64,000 nt of DNA from the NCBI RefSeq assembly GCF_041260665.1, contig NZ_JBGCCT010000001.1, positions 372,001 through 436,000 of the forward strand, written 5' to 3'. The stretch is from Catenulispora sp. GP43. Its GTDB lineage: Bacteria > Actinomycetota > Actinomycetes > Streptomycetales > Catenulisporaceae. Position numbers and translations under genes: made by a program. The notes under the pieces are model-generated. The model had not been told where the DNA came from. It saw only the letters and a list, made by a program, of their open reading frames with translations, and ran no database searches. Positions 42,677 through 52,233 of the stretch are shown piece by piece; the first letter of the stretch is position 1, and every line of letters begins with the position of its first letter.

Positions 42677-43768
42677 ATGGCTGTCTCGAGTCGGGTGCCG
42701 CAAGGCGCCGACCACGGGTCGGCTCCGGTCTTCTTCCTCAGCTACGCCCGGCACCACCGCGCCCCGGAGGACAAGTCCGGCACTGCCGAGGACCCGGACC
42801 GCTGGACGCTGCGCTTCTTCGACGACCTGACGTTCGAGGTCGCGGAGCTCACCACGCTGCCCCGCCACGCCAGGCCCGGATTCATGGACCGCGAACTGCG
42901 GGTCGGGCAGGAGTGGCCGCGCCGGATATCGGAGGCACTGGCGGCGTGCCGGGTGTTCGTGCCGCTCTACACCCCGCGCTACTTCACGTCCCTGAGCTGC
43001 GCCAGCGAGTGGTACCTGTTCCAGGCACGGCAGAGCGCGCACGAGCTGACGTCCGGCACCCGGCCCGAGGCGATCATCCCGGTGCTGTGGCTGCCGATGC
43101 CGGACACCGACCTACCGGCCGCCGCGCAGGCGCTGCAGTTCGACCACCACACGCTCGGCGAGGCCTACGCGCGCCTGGGCTTCCTGCAGCTGATCCGGCT
43201 GGCTCGGTTCAAGGACGAGTACCAGCTGGCGATCCACGCGCTGGCGCGCGAGGTGGTGCGGGTGGCGCTGAGCAGCGCCCCGCAGGCCTCCCTGCCGGTG
43301 GACTTCACAGCGCTGCGTAGCCGCTTCGAGAACGCGGAAGGGCTCTTCGACGCAGCCGGAGACCTGGTGCGCCAAGTCGGTGGCCGCACTCCCCTCTCGC
43401 TGCCGGGACGACGTCCGCTCGCCCTGCCGGCGGGCACGCGAGGCAGCCCCGACGCTCCTGCCACTCCGGTGGTCGAACCGATCGCCGATCTCCCCGAGAC
43501 CCCGACCAGTTCGCCGGACGAAGCGGTGGCCGCATATATCCGCGCCGCACAAGTGAAGCTCGCGGAGTGGTTCGTCACTCGGCCGCGCCAGATCGCATCT
43601 GCGGACTTCGACGACTTCTACTTCCGAGAGGTGCACCCCGCCGCCAAGGCGGCTCTGTTACGGCACCTGACGCCCCACGCACCGGACGGCCGCTCCGCAC
43701 GGCCGCCCCGTCTGCGCTCCCTGCCCACCGCCGAGCGACCGCCAGGAGGAGCGCCCGATGTCCCCTGA
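42677..43768 (+). CDS. fxsC: FxsC, TIR-like protein of the FxSxx-COOH system
   Basis: 363 residues. The N-terminal half is TIR-like: [11 protein letters not shown] at the first strand, [25 protein letters not shown], then SCASEWYLF in which Glu111 (three after Cys108) lies where NAD-cleaving TIR domains keep their catalytic Glu. The C-terminal part is Pro/Ala-rich with a helical segment ([15 protein letters not shown]). FxsC is a standing member of the system, role unknown. Codon 328 is TTA. The 3' end overlaps fxsT by 11 bp. Confidence 0.85.
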   Translation: MAVSSRVPQGADHGSAPVFFLSYARHHRAPEDKSGTAEDPDRWTLRFFDDLTFEVAELTTLPRHARPGFMDRELRVGQEWPRRISEALAACRVFVPLYTPRYFTSLSCASEWYLFQARQSAHELTSGTRPEAIIPVLWLPMPDTDLPAAAQALQFDHHTLGEAYARLGFLQLIRLARFKDEYQLAIHALAREVVRVALSSAPQASLPVDFTALRSRFENAEGLFDAAGDLVRQVGGRTPLSLPGRRPLALPAGTRGSPDAPATPVVEPIADLPETPTSSPDEAVAAYIRAAQVKLAEWFVTRPRQIASADFDDFYFREVHPAAKAALLRHLTPHAPDGRSARPPRLRSLPTAERPPGGAPDVP

Positions 43769-46700
43769 CCCGGACGGGACCGTCATCACCTTCTATTCCT
43801 ATAAAGGCGGCACCGGCCGCACCATGGCGCTGGCGAACGTGGCGTGGATCCTGGCCGCGAACGGCCGGCGGGTACTGGCCGTGGACTGGGACCTGGACTC
43901 GCCGGGACTGCACCGCTTCTACCACCCGTTCCTACCGCCGTCGGCGCTGCAATCAACCGGCGGGGTCATCGACCTGATCGTCGACTACGCCTGGCAGGTC
44001 CACCAGCACCGCGAGGATCGGCCGACGGACTGGCACCGGCAGGCCGCGGAGGTAGCCCGGCACACGGTGGCCGTGGACTGGGCGTTCCCCGGCGGCGGCA
44101 CCCTGGACTTTCTGCCGGCCGGACGGCAGAACCGCGACTACGCCTCCGCCATGGCGCCGCGCGGCTGGGACGACTTCTACGAGGAGATGGGCGGCGGCCT
44201 GTTCTTCCAGGCGATGCGCGACGGCATGAAGGCCGCGTACGACTATGTCCTCATCGACAGCCGCACCGGCTTGTCGGACATCGCTGACATCTGCACGCTT
44301 CAGCTGCCCGACGTCCTCGTGGACTGCTTCGCGCTCAGCGACCAGAACATCGACGGCGCGCTCGGCGTGGCGCGCCGTATACGGGAGCACTGTCTGGACC
44401 GCCCTATACGCATCCTGCCTGTGCCGATGCGCGTGGACGAAGCGGAGAAGGCGAAGGCAGACGCCGGACGCGCACTGGTGACGTCCCGGTTCGATGGGTT
44501 CCCCGCCGACATGGACGACGAGCGCCGGTCTCAGTACTGGGCCTCCGTAGAGATCCCCTATAGGCCCTTCTACGCATACGAGGAGACCCTGGCCGTCTTC
44601 GGCGACACGCCCGGCCTGCCGACCTCGCTGCTGGCGGCCTACGAACGACTCGCCGCCGAGATCACCGTGGGCCGTGTCACCGGTCTTCCCACGATTGAGG
44701 AGACCCGGCGTCAGCGGGTCCTGGAGGGATTCACCAGGCGGCAGACGACAAAGGTCCGCCCCTTGATCCATTACGTCGCCGAGGACCGGATGTGGGCCGA
44801 CTGGGTTCGGGAGATCCTGGCTCAGGTAGAAGTGCCCGCGGACCTCGTCAGCGTGGGAATCTCCACAGAAGCCGAAGAGGACCGACAGGTCCTCGCTATA
44901 GCGTCGTACTCATATCTACGCTCTGCGCACACACGGGCACCGCAATCCGTCACCGCAGTACTTGTCACGGACGTCCGACTCCCAGCGCAGTACCAAGCGA
45001 ACCCGCCGATCGACCTAGCACGGCTGAGCGAGCCGGAGGCCGTGGAGACGCTGCTGCTGGCCGTGGACCGGAACGCTTATGCGCAATGGCGCGCACGCTC
45101 CCCTGATGCACTTCCCTCTGCACGCGCACATGGCCCGCGCTTCCCCGGCATCGATCCGCGTGTCTGGAACCTACGCGGCCGCAACGCCACCTTCACCGGC
45201 CGCGACGAAGTCCTGGAGCACGTCCGCGACCGACTGCTCCGCGGCTCCGCTGCGGACTCCCCGCCGCCGCAGGCACTGCACGGCCTGGGAGGCGTCGGCA
45301 AGACCCAGGTCGCGCTGGAGTACGCGCACCGGTTCAAAGGCGACTACGACCTCGTATGGTGGCTCTCCGCGGACCAGCCGGAGCTGATCCCCGCGGAACT
45401 CGCCCGCCTGGCCCGGCCGCTTGGCCTAGGCCTGCGCACGGACAGCGGCATCGCGGAGACTGCTACGGCCGTCCTGGAGGCCCTGCGGCGCGGGGACCCA
45501 GTACGCCGCTGGCTGCTGGTCTACGACAACGCCGACGAGCCCGGCGCGGTGCGTCCCTACCTGCCGGAGAGCCGACACGGCCACGTCCTGATCACCTCAC
45601 GGAACCCGGCGTGGGCGCAGGAGGCGGCGCCGGTCGAGGTGGAGGTGTTCACGCGCGCCGAAAGCGTGGAGCACCTACGGCGGCGGGTGCCGGGGCTCGC
45701 CGTGGAGGACGCCGGCGCGCTGGCCCACGCCCTCGGGGACCTGCCGCTGGCGGTGGAGCAGGCGGCGGCCTGGCTCACCGAGACCGGGACGCCGGTCGGC
45801 GAGTACCTGGCGGAGCTGGACCGGCAGGCGTCGGCGGTGCTGGCGCTGAACCAGCCCGGCGACTACCCGGTACCGGTGGCCACGACATGGACGATCTCCT
45901 TCGAGGCCCTGCGAGACCGGTCCCCAGCCGCCGTGCGCCTGCTGCAACTGTGCTCGTTCCTGGCGCCGGAGCCGGTGTCCATGGCGCTGCTGCGCTCGGA
46001 CGAGATGATCCAGGCCCTGATCCCCTACGACGAGGCGCTGCGCGACCGGATGATGATCGGCCGCCTGGTCCGCGAGGTCGGACGGTTCGCGCTGGCCCGG
46101 GTGGACGCGGCCTCGAACACGCTGCAGGTGCACCGCCTGGTGCAGTCGGTGATCCGGGCCCGGATGAGCCAGGCGGACCAGGAGCGGGCCTGCCACGAGG
46201 TGCACCGGGTGCTGGTCGGCGCCCGTCCCCGGGCCGGGGACACCGACGACCCGGAGAACTGGCCGCGCTACGACCAGATCTGGGCACACCTGGGACCGAG
46301 CCGGGCCCGCCTGTGCGCCGAGGGCGAGACCCTACAGCTGCTGATCGATCGCGTCCGCTATCTGTGGAAGCGCGGCGAACTCGGCGCGGCCTTGGCGTTC
46401 GCCGAGGAGTTGGCCACCGTATGGACCTCGCGCGGAAGAGCGCCGGACAAGGACCCAGACCTGCTATCCCTGCGCTTCCACACCGCGAACGTGCTCTGGT
46501 CCATGGGCCGCTTCGAGGAGGCGCGGGAGATCAACGCAGAGGTGCTGCAGGCCCAAGCCGCCGCACTCGGCAACGATCATCGCCATACTCTGATGACCGC
46601 CGGCGGCCTGGCAGCAGCACTCCGCGGACTCGGACAGTTCCAGGAGGCACTGGCACTGGACGAACAGACATACGCACGGTTCGCCGAGAACTTCGGCGCG

Positions 46701-47654
46701 GACTTCCCCCAAGCGCTGTCCTCGGCGAACAACCTGGCCATCTCCTACCGGCTGGTCGGCGAGTTCTCCAAGGCCATGGAGATGGACCGGGAGGTCTTCG
46801 CACGACGCCGCGAGGTACTCGGGGCCGTGCACCCGTACACGCTGAGCTCCGCGGGCTCGCTGGCACGGGACATGATCGACGCAGGGCGATTCGCGGAGGC
46901 CGTCGAACTGCTGCGCACAACGCTGGACACATATCGCGACGTACTAGGGGACGACTTCGCGGAAACGCTAAGGACGGCCAAGAGCTTGGCAGTGGCATTG
47001 CGCAAATGCGGACGCCTCAGCGAAGCACAGGACCTCACCGAAGCCACGTACAAGCGCTACCTCCAGCGATTCGGCCCCCGCCACCCCGACACACGCGCCT
47101 GCGCCCTGAACCGGGCCGCAGACCTGGCGGCACAGGACCGGGACGCGGAGGCCGTCTCCATCAGCGTCGACTGCCTGGCGACATACGAAGAGCAGCTCGG
47201 GGAACGCCATCCCTACACACTCGTGGCGGTGAACAACATGGCGGTCTACGAGCGGGCATGCGGCAACGTCACCCGCGCCCGAGCCCACGCCGAGCGCACC
47301 CTGAGGGGCTTCGAGGCCGCACTCGGCGCCTCGCACCCCTTCACATTGGCAGCAGCAGGCAACCTCGCGAACTGCTTAGCGGACGACGGCGAACTCGCAG
47401 CAGCAATCTCTCTAGAGGAGCGCGTACTAGCGGGCTCACAAGACCGCCTCGGCGACAGCCACGTCTATACGCTCACCGCCGAAGCGAACCACGCAGCGAC
47501 ACTGCGCGCGTCAGGACGAGGGGCGGAGGCCGAGGTGACCACAGCGCGCTGCCTCGACCGCCTCACAGCACTGCTCGGCGAGGGACACCCGGTATGCGCG
47601 CGGGTGCGCGCCGGGGCCCGTATAGGGCGGGACCTTGAGGCCACGGCGTACTAG
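43758..47654 (+). CDS. fxsT: FxsT: MinD/ParA-like + TIR-like + NB-ARC + TPR protein
   Basis: 1298 residues. (1) MinD/ParA-like NTPase with deviant Walker A KGGTGRT (16-22) and DSRTGLSD. (2) TIR-like segment from about 331 ([20 protein letters not shown]). (3) NB-ARC STAND ATPase with P-loop GLGGVGKT (510-517), [10 protein letters not shown] and HVLITSRNP, then winged-helix-like region. (4) From about 910 to the end, tandem ~42-residue TPRs of the kinesin-light-chain type (repeated HPYTL motifs). Architecture resembles sensor proteins of immunity or signalling. Codon 1207 is TTA. Last gene of the cassette. Confidence 0.88.
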   Translation: MSPDPDGTVITFYSYKGGTGRTMALANVAWILAANGRRVLAVDWDLDSPGLHRFYHPFLPPSALQSTGGVIDLIVDYAWQVHQHREDRPTDWHRQAAEVARHTVAVDWAFPGGGTLDFLPAGRQNRDYASAMAPRGWDDFYEEMGGGLFFQAMRDGMKAAYDYVLIDSRTGLSDIADICTLQLPDVLVDCFALSDQNIDGALGVARRIREHCLDRPIRILPVPMRVDEAEKAKADAGRALVTSRFDGFPADMDDERRSQYWASVEIPYRPFYAYEETLAVFGDTPGLPTSLLAAYERLAAEITVGRVTGLPTIEETRRQRVLEGFTRRQTTKVRPLIHYVAEDRMWADWVREILAQVEVPADLVSVGISTEAEEDRQVLAIASYSYLRSAHTRAPQSVTAVLVTDVRLPAQYQANPPIDLARLSEPEAVETLLLAVDRNAYAQWRARSPDALPSARAHGPRFPGIDPRVWNLRGRNATFTGRDEVLEHVRDRLLRGSAADSPPPQALHGLGGVGKTQVALEYAHRFKGDYDLVWWLSADQPELIPAELARLARPLGLGLRTDSGIAETATAVLEALRRGDPVRRWLLVYDNADEPGAVRPYLPESRHGHVLITSRNPAWAQEAAPVEVEVFTRAESVEHLRRRVPGLAVEDAGALAHALGDLPLAVEQAAAWLTETGTPVGEYLAELDRQASAVLALNQPGDYPVPVATTWTISFEALRDRSPAAVRLLQLCSFLAPEPVSMALLRSDEMIQALIPYDEALRDRMMIGRLVREVGRFALARVDAASNTLQVHRLVQSVIRARMSQADQERACHEVHRVLVGARPRAGDTDDPENWPRYDQIWAHLGPSRARLCAEGETLQLLIDRVRYLWKRGELGAALAFAEELATVWTSRGRAPDKDPDLLSLRFHTANVLWSMGRFEEAREINAEVLQAQAAALGNDHRHTLMTAGGLAAALRGLGQFQEALALDEQTYARFAENFGADFPQALSSANNLAISYRLVGEFSKAMEMDREVFARRREVLGAVHPYTLSSAGSLARDMIDAGRFAEAVELLRTTLDTYRDVLGDDFAETLRTAKSLAVALRKCGRLSEAQDLTEATYKRYLQRFGPRHPDTRACALNRAADLAAQDRDAEAVSISVDCLATYEEQLGERHPYTLVAVNNMAVYERACGNVTRARAHAERTLRGFEAALGASHPFTLAAAGNLANCLADDGELAAAISLEERVLAGSQDRLGDSHVYTLTAEANHAATLRASGRGAEAEVTTARCLDRLTALLGEGHPVCARVRAGARIGRDLEATAY

Positions 47655-47673
47655 GAGCTCTGCTTACTCCCGG

Positions 47674-48675
47674 CTAGCTACTCCGTTCAGGTCCGATCCG
47701 CACCGACCGACCGGGCTGGCCGGGCTGGCCGGCCTGGCCCGACCCACGGTGCCCTGACGTCCCTGTCCCTCTCCCCCGTGCACCAAGCCCGACCGCCGCA
47801 TCCCACGACACCCGCGCCCCCGACCACACGATCACCTGCGGCATCCGCAACAGGGCGCTGAAATGCGACGCACTCGGTTCCAGATCGACCGTCGCGCGCG
47901 GAATCCGCTCACCCAGCCATCTCGTATGACTCACCGGCGAGAACCGATCCTCCGCCCCATGCCACAGGTACACCGGAACACGGATGTCAGCGGGATCGAA
48001 ACCCCAAGGGGCCGCGAGCGCAAGCGCATCGTCGTACCAACCATCCGCCGAGCGTGAAACCGCAGCCGCATAAGCGGCGACAAGCTCTTGGCGGATGTTC
48101 GCCTGCCGGATCACCGCACGGTCGGTCGGTTCCAAGCCCTCATCAATGTTCGCCAACAGGCTCGCCGGATCAGCACGGATCCGGGCCGCACGGTCCTCCA
48201 GAACCTGGCGCAGGGCCTCAGGGTCCGTGAAGGCCTGGGTATAGGCCTCAATGTTGCCCGGTGTCATCCCGGCGAACCACGCGTCGCCCATGGCATCACG
48301 GGGAGCCAGGGCCACCATCGCCGCCGCCCTCGTCACGCGCTCCGGCAACAGGGCCGCGCACGCCAGCGCATGCGGACCACCACCGGAGCGCCCAAGGACA
48401 GCGAAGCGCCCGATGCCCAGCGCGTCCGCGACAGTGCACGCATCCGCCGCAACGGAGGCGACACTGCGTCCCGGTTGCCGATCCGACTCACCGAAGCCGG
48501 GCCGGTCGAAGGTCAGGAGGCGGATGCCGCAGGCGTGCAGCGTCATCGGACGCGGCACCGGCCCCAGCCGGCTGCCGGGGGTGCCGTGGAACAGCATCAC
48601 GGGGGCGCCGTCGGGGTCGCCGCGCTGACAGACGGCCAGCCGGCGGCCGTCCGGGGTGCGGACTGTGCGGATCAT
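47674..48675 (-). CDS. Alpha/beta hydrolase
   Basis: 333 residues. Fold markers: VMLFHGTPGSRLG (oxyanion hole), nucleophile elbow GRSGGGPHAL, acid in LWHGAEDRF, and a His in EPSASHFS near the C-terminus. The last ~40 residues are Gly/Gln/Pro-rich. It is convergent with fxsT with only 19 bp between the stops and no terminator hairpin, so the two transcripts may interfere. Whether it belongs to the Fxs system is unknown; proline iminopeptidase-like or lactonase activities are possible. Confidence 0.82.
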   Translation of the reverse strand: MIRTVRTPDGRRLAVCQRGDPDGAPVMLFHGTPGSRLGPVPRPMTLHACGIRLLTFDRPGFGESDRQPGRSVASVAADACTVADALGIGRFAVLGRSGGGPHALACAALLPERVTRAAAMVALAPRDAMGDAWFAGMTPGNIEAYTQAFTDPEALRQVLEDRAARIRADPASLLANIDEGLEPTDRAVIRQANIRQELVAAYAAAVSRSADGWYDDALALAAPWGFDPADIRVPVYLWHGAEDRFSPVSHTRWLGERIPRATVDLEPSASHFSALLRMPQVIVWSGARVSWDAAVGLGARGRGTGTSGHRGSGQAGQPGQPGRSVRIGPERSS

Positions 48676-48772
48676 GGCTCTCCTCCGTTGGGCGGCTACC
48701 CGGCGCCGCCATGCCGGAAACGGACGCCTCCGGCGCGCAAGGGTGCGGGCGGAGGCGGGATAGTGTCAGGGC

Positions 48773-49504
48773 ATGCCGCTGTTCGGGGCGCGCCCGCCGG
48801 TCGAGGACCGGGAGCGCCAGTGGATCGAGAAGATGCTGGCGTGGTGCGTCGAGCAGTTCGGACGCGAGGCGCTGCAGGCGGAGGTCCTCACGCCGACACC
48901 CTCATTCTTTCCCGGGACCTATCGGGGTACTCCGGACGATGTACTAGAAGTCGTCGACCTGGTCCGAGCCCACCTGCGCATCGACCCGGCGGAGATCGCA
49001 GTCATCTTGTATGACGGCCGCCCCCCATCCCGCCCCACCCCAGGCACCACCACCAGCGGCTACCAGACCGTCGCCGGACACTACAGCGTCCGCGACGGAG
49101 TCGGCGTCATAGCGGTCGGCATGGACAACGCCCCGGACCCCCGCCGCGTAGTCGCCGTCGCAGCCCACGAACTGTGCCACCACAAGCTGCTCTACCACGG
49201 CGCGGCCAGCACCACCGAGCACGACCACGAACCGCTGACCGACTTGGCGACCGTGTTCTTCGGCCTCGGCATCTTCACCGCCAACGCCGCCTTCACCTTC
49301 TCGCAGGGCTCCGGCGGCTGGCGCCGCCAGCAACTCGGATACATCAACCAGCCGATGTTCGGCTACGCACTCGCCCGCGTCGCACGGCTGCGCGGCGACC
49401 ACAACCCCGCATGGGCCCGCTTCCTGGACACGAACCCGCGCGGGTATTTCAAGCGGGCAATGCGCTATCTGGAGAAAGAACCGGGCCCCGAACCACCCAT
49501 TTAG
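48773..49504 (+). CDS. Unrecognised protein with HExxH-type metal motif
   Basis: 243 residues, no family recognised. HELCHH sits in VAVAAHELCHHKLLYHG, followed 20 residues later by EHDHEPLTDLATVFFGLGIF, where Glu/Asp/His could supply the third zinc ligand, as in compact zincins. The N-terminus (DRERQWIEKMLAWCVEQFG) is helical. No signal peptide, so cytoplasmic. The gene is divergent from the hydrolase gene and lies at the far end of the accessory segment. A peptidase acting on FxsA or its product is a speculative possibility. Confidence 0.65.
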   Translation: MPLFGARPPVEDRERQWIEKMLAWCVEQFGREALQAEVLTPTPSFFPGTYRGTPDDVLEVVDLVRAHLRIDPAEIAVILYDGRPPSRPTPGTTTSGYQTVAGHYSVRDGVGVIAVGMDNAPDPRRVVAVAAHELCHHKLLYHGAASTTEHDHEPLTDLATVFFGLGIFTANAAFTFSQGSGGWRRQQLGYINQPMFGYALARVARLRGDHNPAWARFLDTNPRGYFKRAMRYLEKEPGPEPPI

Positions 49505-49582
49505 CCTCGCCCATTGTGCGCAGCAGAACCTACGCAAATCACCCGATGTCCGATATGCCACCTTCGAGCATTATTGAGGCAT

Positions 49583-49627
49583 CCCGGGAGCCGCCCGCCA
49601 CAGCCAGGCACATGAGCGGCTCCCGGG
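49583..49627. terminator. Hairpin with 12-bp stem and 21-nt loop
   Basis: CCCGGGAGCCGC pairs with GCGGCTCCCGGG. It lies 78 bp beyond the metalloprotein stop codon. The loop is long for a terminator, so a different RNA role is possible. Confidence 0.4.
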
Positions 49628-49831
49628 CCGGCGGTCCCCCGACCGGGACGCGGACAGAGCTCACCGCACCCGGCCAGGGAACCGCCGCCACGCCCTCGAT
49701 GACCTCGCGTCGTCGACTGCTCGAAGCGAGGCGATAAGGGCCTCCGGCTTCGGCCAGGTCGGAGGCAAATGGGGGATCGCCCCGCATCGAGCAGGCCCCT
49801 CCGGGGGCGGGTACGGCAAACAACCAGCCGG

Positions 49832-49858
49832 CCCTGGCGCCGCCCCCAGGCGCCAGGG
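49832..49858 (-). terminator. Probable terminator of the fdxA-dapC operon
   Basis: Ten-bp stem CCCTGGCGCC / GGCGCCAGGG with a 7-nt loop, 63 bp beyond the dapC stop codon. No T-run. Confidence 0.55.
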
Positions 49859-49920
49859 TCCGGCCTAAGGACATGCCGCAAAGCTGGCAGGAAGGAGAAG
49901 CGGTGAGGAGCAGGACCCGA

Positions 49921-51018
49921 TCAAGACCCGGCTAGCCGCACGCCCGCAGCCGCGACGCGCTCATCACTCGCCGTCAGCGCAACCCGCACGTGCCGCGCCC
50001 CGGCCTCGCCGTAAAAGTCGCCGGGAGCCACCAGAATCCCGCGCTCGGAGAACCAGTCGACGGTCGCCCAGCAGTCCTCGTCCCGCGTGGACCACAGATA
50101 CAGGCCGGCCTCGGAGTGGTCGATGCGGAAGCCCGCGTGTTCCAGCGCCTCGCGCAGCACCTGGCGCCGCTTGCGGTAGCGCTCCTTCTGCTCTGCGGCG
50201 TGGGCGTCGTCGTTCAGGGCGGCGGTCATCGCGTCCTGGACCGGCTGCGGCATGATCATGCCCGCGTGCTTGCGCACCTCGAGCAGGTCGGCCACGAGGG
50301 CGGGGTCGCCGGTGACGAAGCCGGCTCGGTAGCCGGCCAGGTTCGAGCGCTTGGACAGGGAGTGCACGGCCAACAGTCCTTCGTGGCTGTCGCCGCAGAC
50401 GTCGGGGTGCAGCAGCGACACTGGCTCGGCTTCCCAGGCCAGCTCGATGTAGCACTCGTCGGAGACCACGACGGTCCCGGTCTCGCGGGCCGCGGCGACC
50501 ACGGCGCGCAGCTCGGCCAGCGGGGCGACCCGGCCGTTGGGGTTCGCCGGGGAGTTGAGCCAGATGAGCTTCGGGCGGTGCGTGCTGATCAGTTCGGCGG
50601 CGTCTTCGGGGGCGGCCACCAGGGTGTCGGCGCCGGCGATGCGGGCGCCGACGTCGTAGGTCGGGTAGGCCACCGCCGGGATGGCCACCTGGTCGCCGGG
50701 GCCGAGGCCGAGCAGCATCGGGAGCCAGGCCACCAGCTCCTTGGTGCCGAGGACCGGCAGGACCGAGGCTGGGGCGACGCTGGGCACGGCGAGGCGGCGT
50801 GCCATCCAGCCGACGGCTGCGTCGCGGAGGGCGGTCGTGCCGTGGGTGAGCGGGTAGCCGGGGGCGTCGGACCCGGCGCGCAGCGCGTCTTGGATGACGG
50901 CCGGCACCGGGTCGACGGGGGTGCCGACTGACAGGTCGACGATCCCGTCCAGGTGATGGGTGGCTCGCGCCTTGGCGGGCGCGAGCCGGTCCCACGGGAA
51001 GTCGGGGAGCTTCCGCAT
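49921..51018 (-). CDS. dapC: N-succinyldiaminopimelate aminotransferase
   Basis: 365 residues, class I/II PLP aminotransferase. Motifs: PGYPLTHGTTALRDA, WLNSPANPNGRVA, the PLP lysine in HSLSKRSNLAGYRAGF, and the substrate-binding Arg in RHVRVALT. Position directly after fdxA, with dapD and dapE nearby, supports the succinylase-branch DapC assignment rather than a general aspartate aminotransferase. About 50 bp separate it from fdxA in the same direction. Confidence 0.88.
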   Translation of the reverse strand: MRKLPDFPWDRLAPAKARATHHLDGIVDLSVGTPVDPVPAVIQDALRAGSDAPGYPLTHGTTALRDAAVGWMARRLAVPSVAPASVLPVLGTKELVAWLPMLLGLGPGDQVAIPAVAYPTYDVGARIAGADTLVAAPEDAAELISTHRPKLIWLNSPANPNGRVAPLAELRAVVAAARETGTVVVSDECYIELAWEAEPVSLLHPDVCGDSHEGLLAVHSLSKRSNLAGYRAGFVTGDPALVADLLEVRKHAGMIMPQPVQDAMTAALNDDAHAAEQKERYRKRRQVLREALEHAGFRIDHSEAGLYLWSTRDEDCWATVDWFSERGILVAPGDFYGEAGARHVRVALTASDERVAAAGVRLAGS

Positions 51019-51069
51019 CGTGAAGGGTTTCCTCTGGTGGAGCGGGATGTCGCCGGGAGGGGAAAGCCC

Positions 51070-51402
51070 TTAGTGGCTTTCACCCTCGGCTTGCGGCGGC
51101 AGAGCGGAGACCAGGGGGTGGTCCTTCTCGATCAGACCCATCTTGGAGGCGCCTCCGGGGGAGCCAAGGTCGTCGAAGAACTCCACGTTCGCCTTGTAGT
51201 AGTCCTTCCACTGCTCAGGCGTGTCGTCCTCATAGAAGATCGCCTCCACGGGGCACACCGGCTCGCAGGCGCCGCAGTCGACGCACTCGTCCGGGTGGAT
51301 GTAGAGCATGCGCTCGCCCTCGTAGATGCAGTCGACAGGGCACTCCTCGATGCAGGCCTTGTCCTTCACGTCCACGCAGGGCAGGGCGATGACGTAAGTC
51401 AC
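51070..51402 (-). CDS. fdxA: Seven-iron ferredoxin
   Basis: 110 residues. Cysteine patterns CVDVKDKACIEECPVDCI and CVDCGACEPVCP bind a [3Fe-4S] and a [4Fe-4S] cluster; the C-terminal tail (YYKANVEFFDDLG) is typical of FdxA from actinomycetes. It carries electrons to cytochromes P450 or other partners. The fdxA-dapC order is conserved in actinobacteria, although no functional link is known. Confidence 0.92.
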   Translation of the reverse strand: MTYVIALPCVDVKDKACIEECPVDCIYEGERMLYIHPDECVDCGACEPVCPVEAIFYEDDTPEQWKDYYKANVEFFDDLGSPGGASKMGLIEKDHPLVSALPPQAEGESH

Positions 51403-51513
51403 TTTCTCCGGTCCTCCTGTTGATGCGGTGGGCGACGCAGCGGTGCGGGCTGCAAAACCCTAAGCTCGTCCGCCCTTAGTATCACGCGTGAGCGGCTGGT
51501 TCTCCTAAGCGGG

Positions 51514-52218
51514 TCAGCCTGCGGACGGCCGGTCCTGCCAAGGGCGCAGGACTGAGGCGCACAACAGTGTCCACCCTGTGCCCAGTGCGGCGCCTGCGAG
51601 AACGTCCGTGGGGAAGTGGACGCCGAGGAGTGGGCGGGAGGCCGCGATGACGATCACGTACAGCACCAGCAGGGTTGTCGCGGTGCGGCGGGCGGTCAGG
51701 CCGGCCAGTAGTGGGACCGCGGTCAGGATCAGGACGGTGGCCAGGGTGGAGGTGCCGGTGGCGTGGCCGGAGGGGAACGAGGCGCCGGATTCTGTGGAGA
51801 TCGTGTGCGCGGCGTCCCAGACCGGGCGGTGGCGGTTCACGCCCTTCTTGGCGACGTAGGCGATGGCGTAGGCGCCGATCACTGAGGCTGCGGCGAAATA
51901 GGCGGTCGGGCGCATCCGGAGTGCGAAGAAGGCGACCGCTACCAGGAGGCCTAGGCCGAGGGTGACGGTCGGTGCGCCGGTGCTGGTCACCGCCTTGAAG
52001 AAGTCGGTCACCCCGGTGTCGCGCAGGGCGAACCTGTTCAGCGAGTTGTCCACCGACTGGTCCGTGCCCCGGGATGCCTTCGTTGCGACGATGATCGCCA
52101 GCAGGACGAAGACGCCGAAGGACGCCGTTCCCCACAGGCGCAGTGCCGATGCTCGGGCCCGGTCGTCGAAGACGGGTGCGCGGTGGTGGGCGACGGCATG
52201 CCGGGGTTCGGTGAGCAT
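51514..52218 (-). CDS. PAP2-family membrane phosphatase
   Basis: 234 residues with about five membrane segments. The three phosphatase motifs are complete: KKGVNRHRP, FPSGHATG and SRPLLGVHFPTD (catalytic His pair and Asp). Likely acts on lipid phosphates such as phosphatidic acid or undecaprenyl pyrophosphate outside the membrane. The ATG has GTGAGG immediately upstream and follows a PHO-box-like repeat array by 15 bp, which suggests phosphate-starvation control. Confidence 0.88.
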   Translation of the reverse strand: MLTEPRHAVAHHRAPVFDDRARASALRLWGTASFGVFVLLAIIVATKASRGTDQSVDNSLNRFALRDTGVTDFFKAVTSTGAPTVTLGLGLLVAVAFFALRMRPTAYFAAASVIGAYAIAYVAKKGVNRHRPVWDAAHTISTESGASFPSGHATGTSTLATVLILTAVPLLAGLTARRTATTLLVLYVIVIAASRPLLGVHFPTDVLAGAALGTGWTLLCASVLRPWQDRPSAG

Positions 52219-52233
52219 GCCTCACAGTAACTT

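Larger units (their letters stand above)
49505..49920. other. Intergenic region of 416 bp between two convergent genes
   Basis: No convincing gene. Two hairpins are seen, one near each end, described separately. The open frames found here lack ribosome sites and codon bias and look like chance. The AT-richer first 60 bp after the metalloprotein gene shows nothing recognisable. Confidence 0.55.

Noticed and set aside
45356-47638. 760-codon frame inside fxsT
   Set aside because: Shifted frame of fxsT; fxsT itself has clear NB-ARC and TPR motifs.
39998-47654. A second FxSxx precursor in the cassette
   Set aside because: No other short frame ending in F-x-S-x-x was found by eye in the cassette or its flanks.
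49501-49881. 126-codon minus-strand frame in the 416-bp gap
   Set aside because: No ribosome site, crosses two hairpins and shows no family-like segment.
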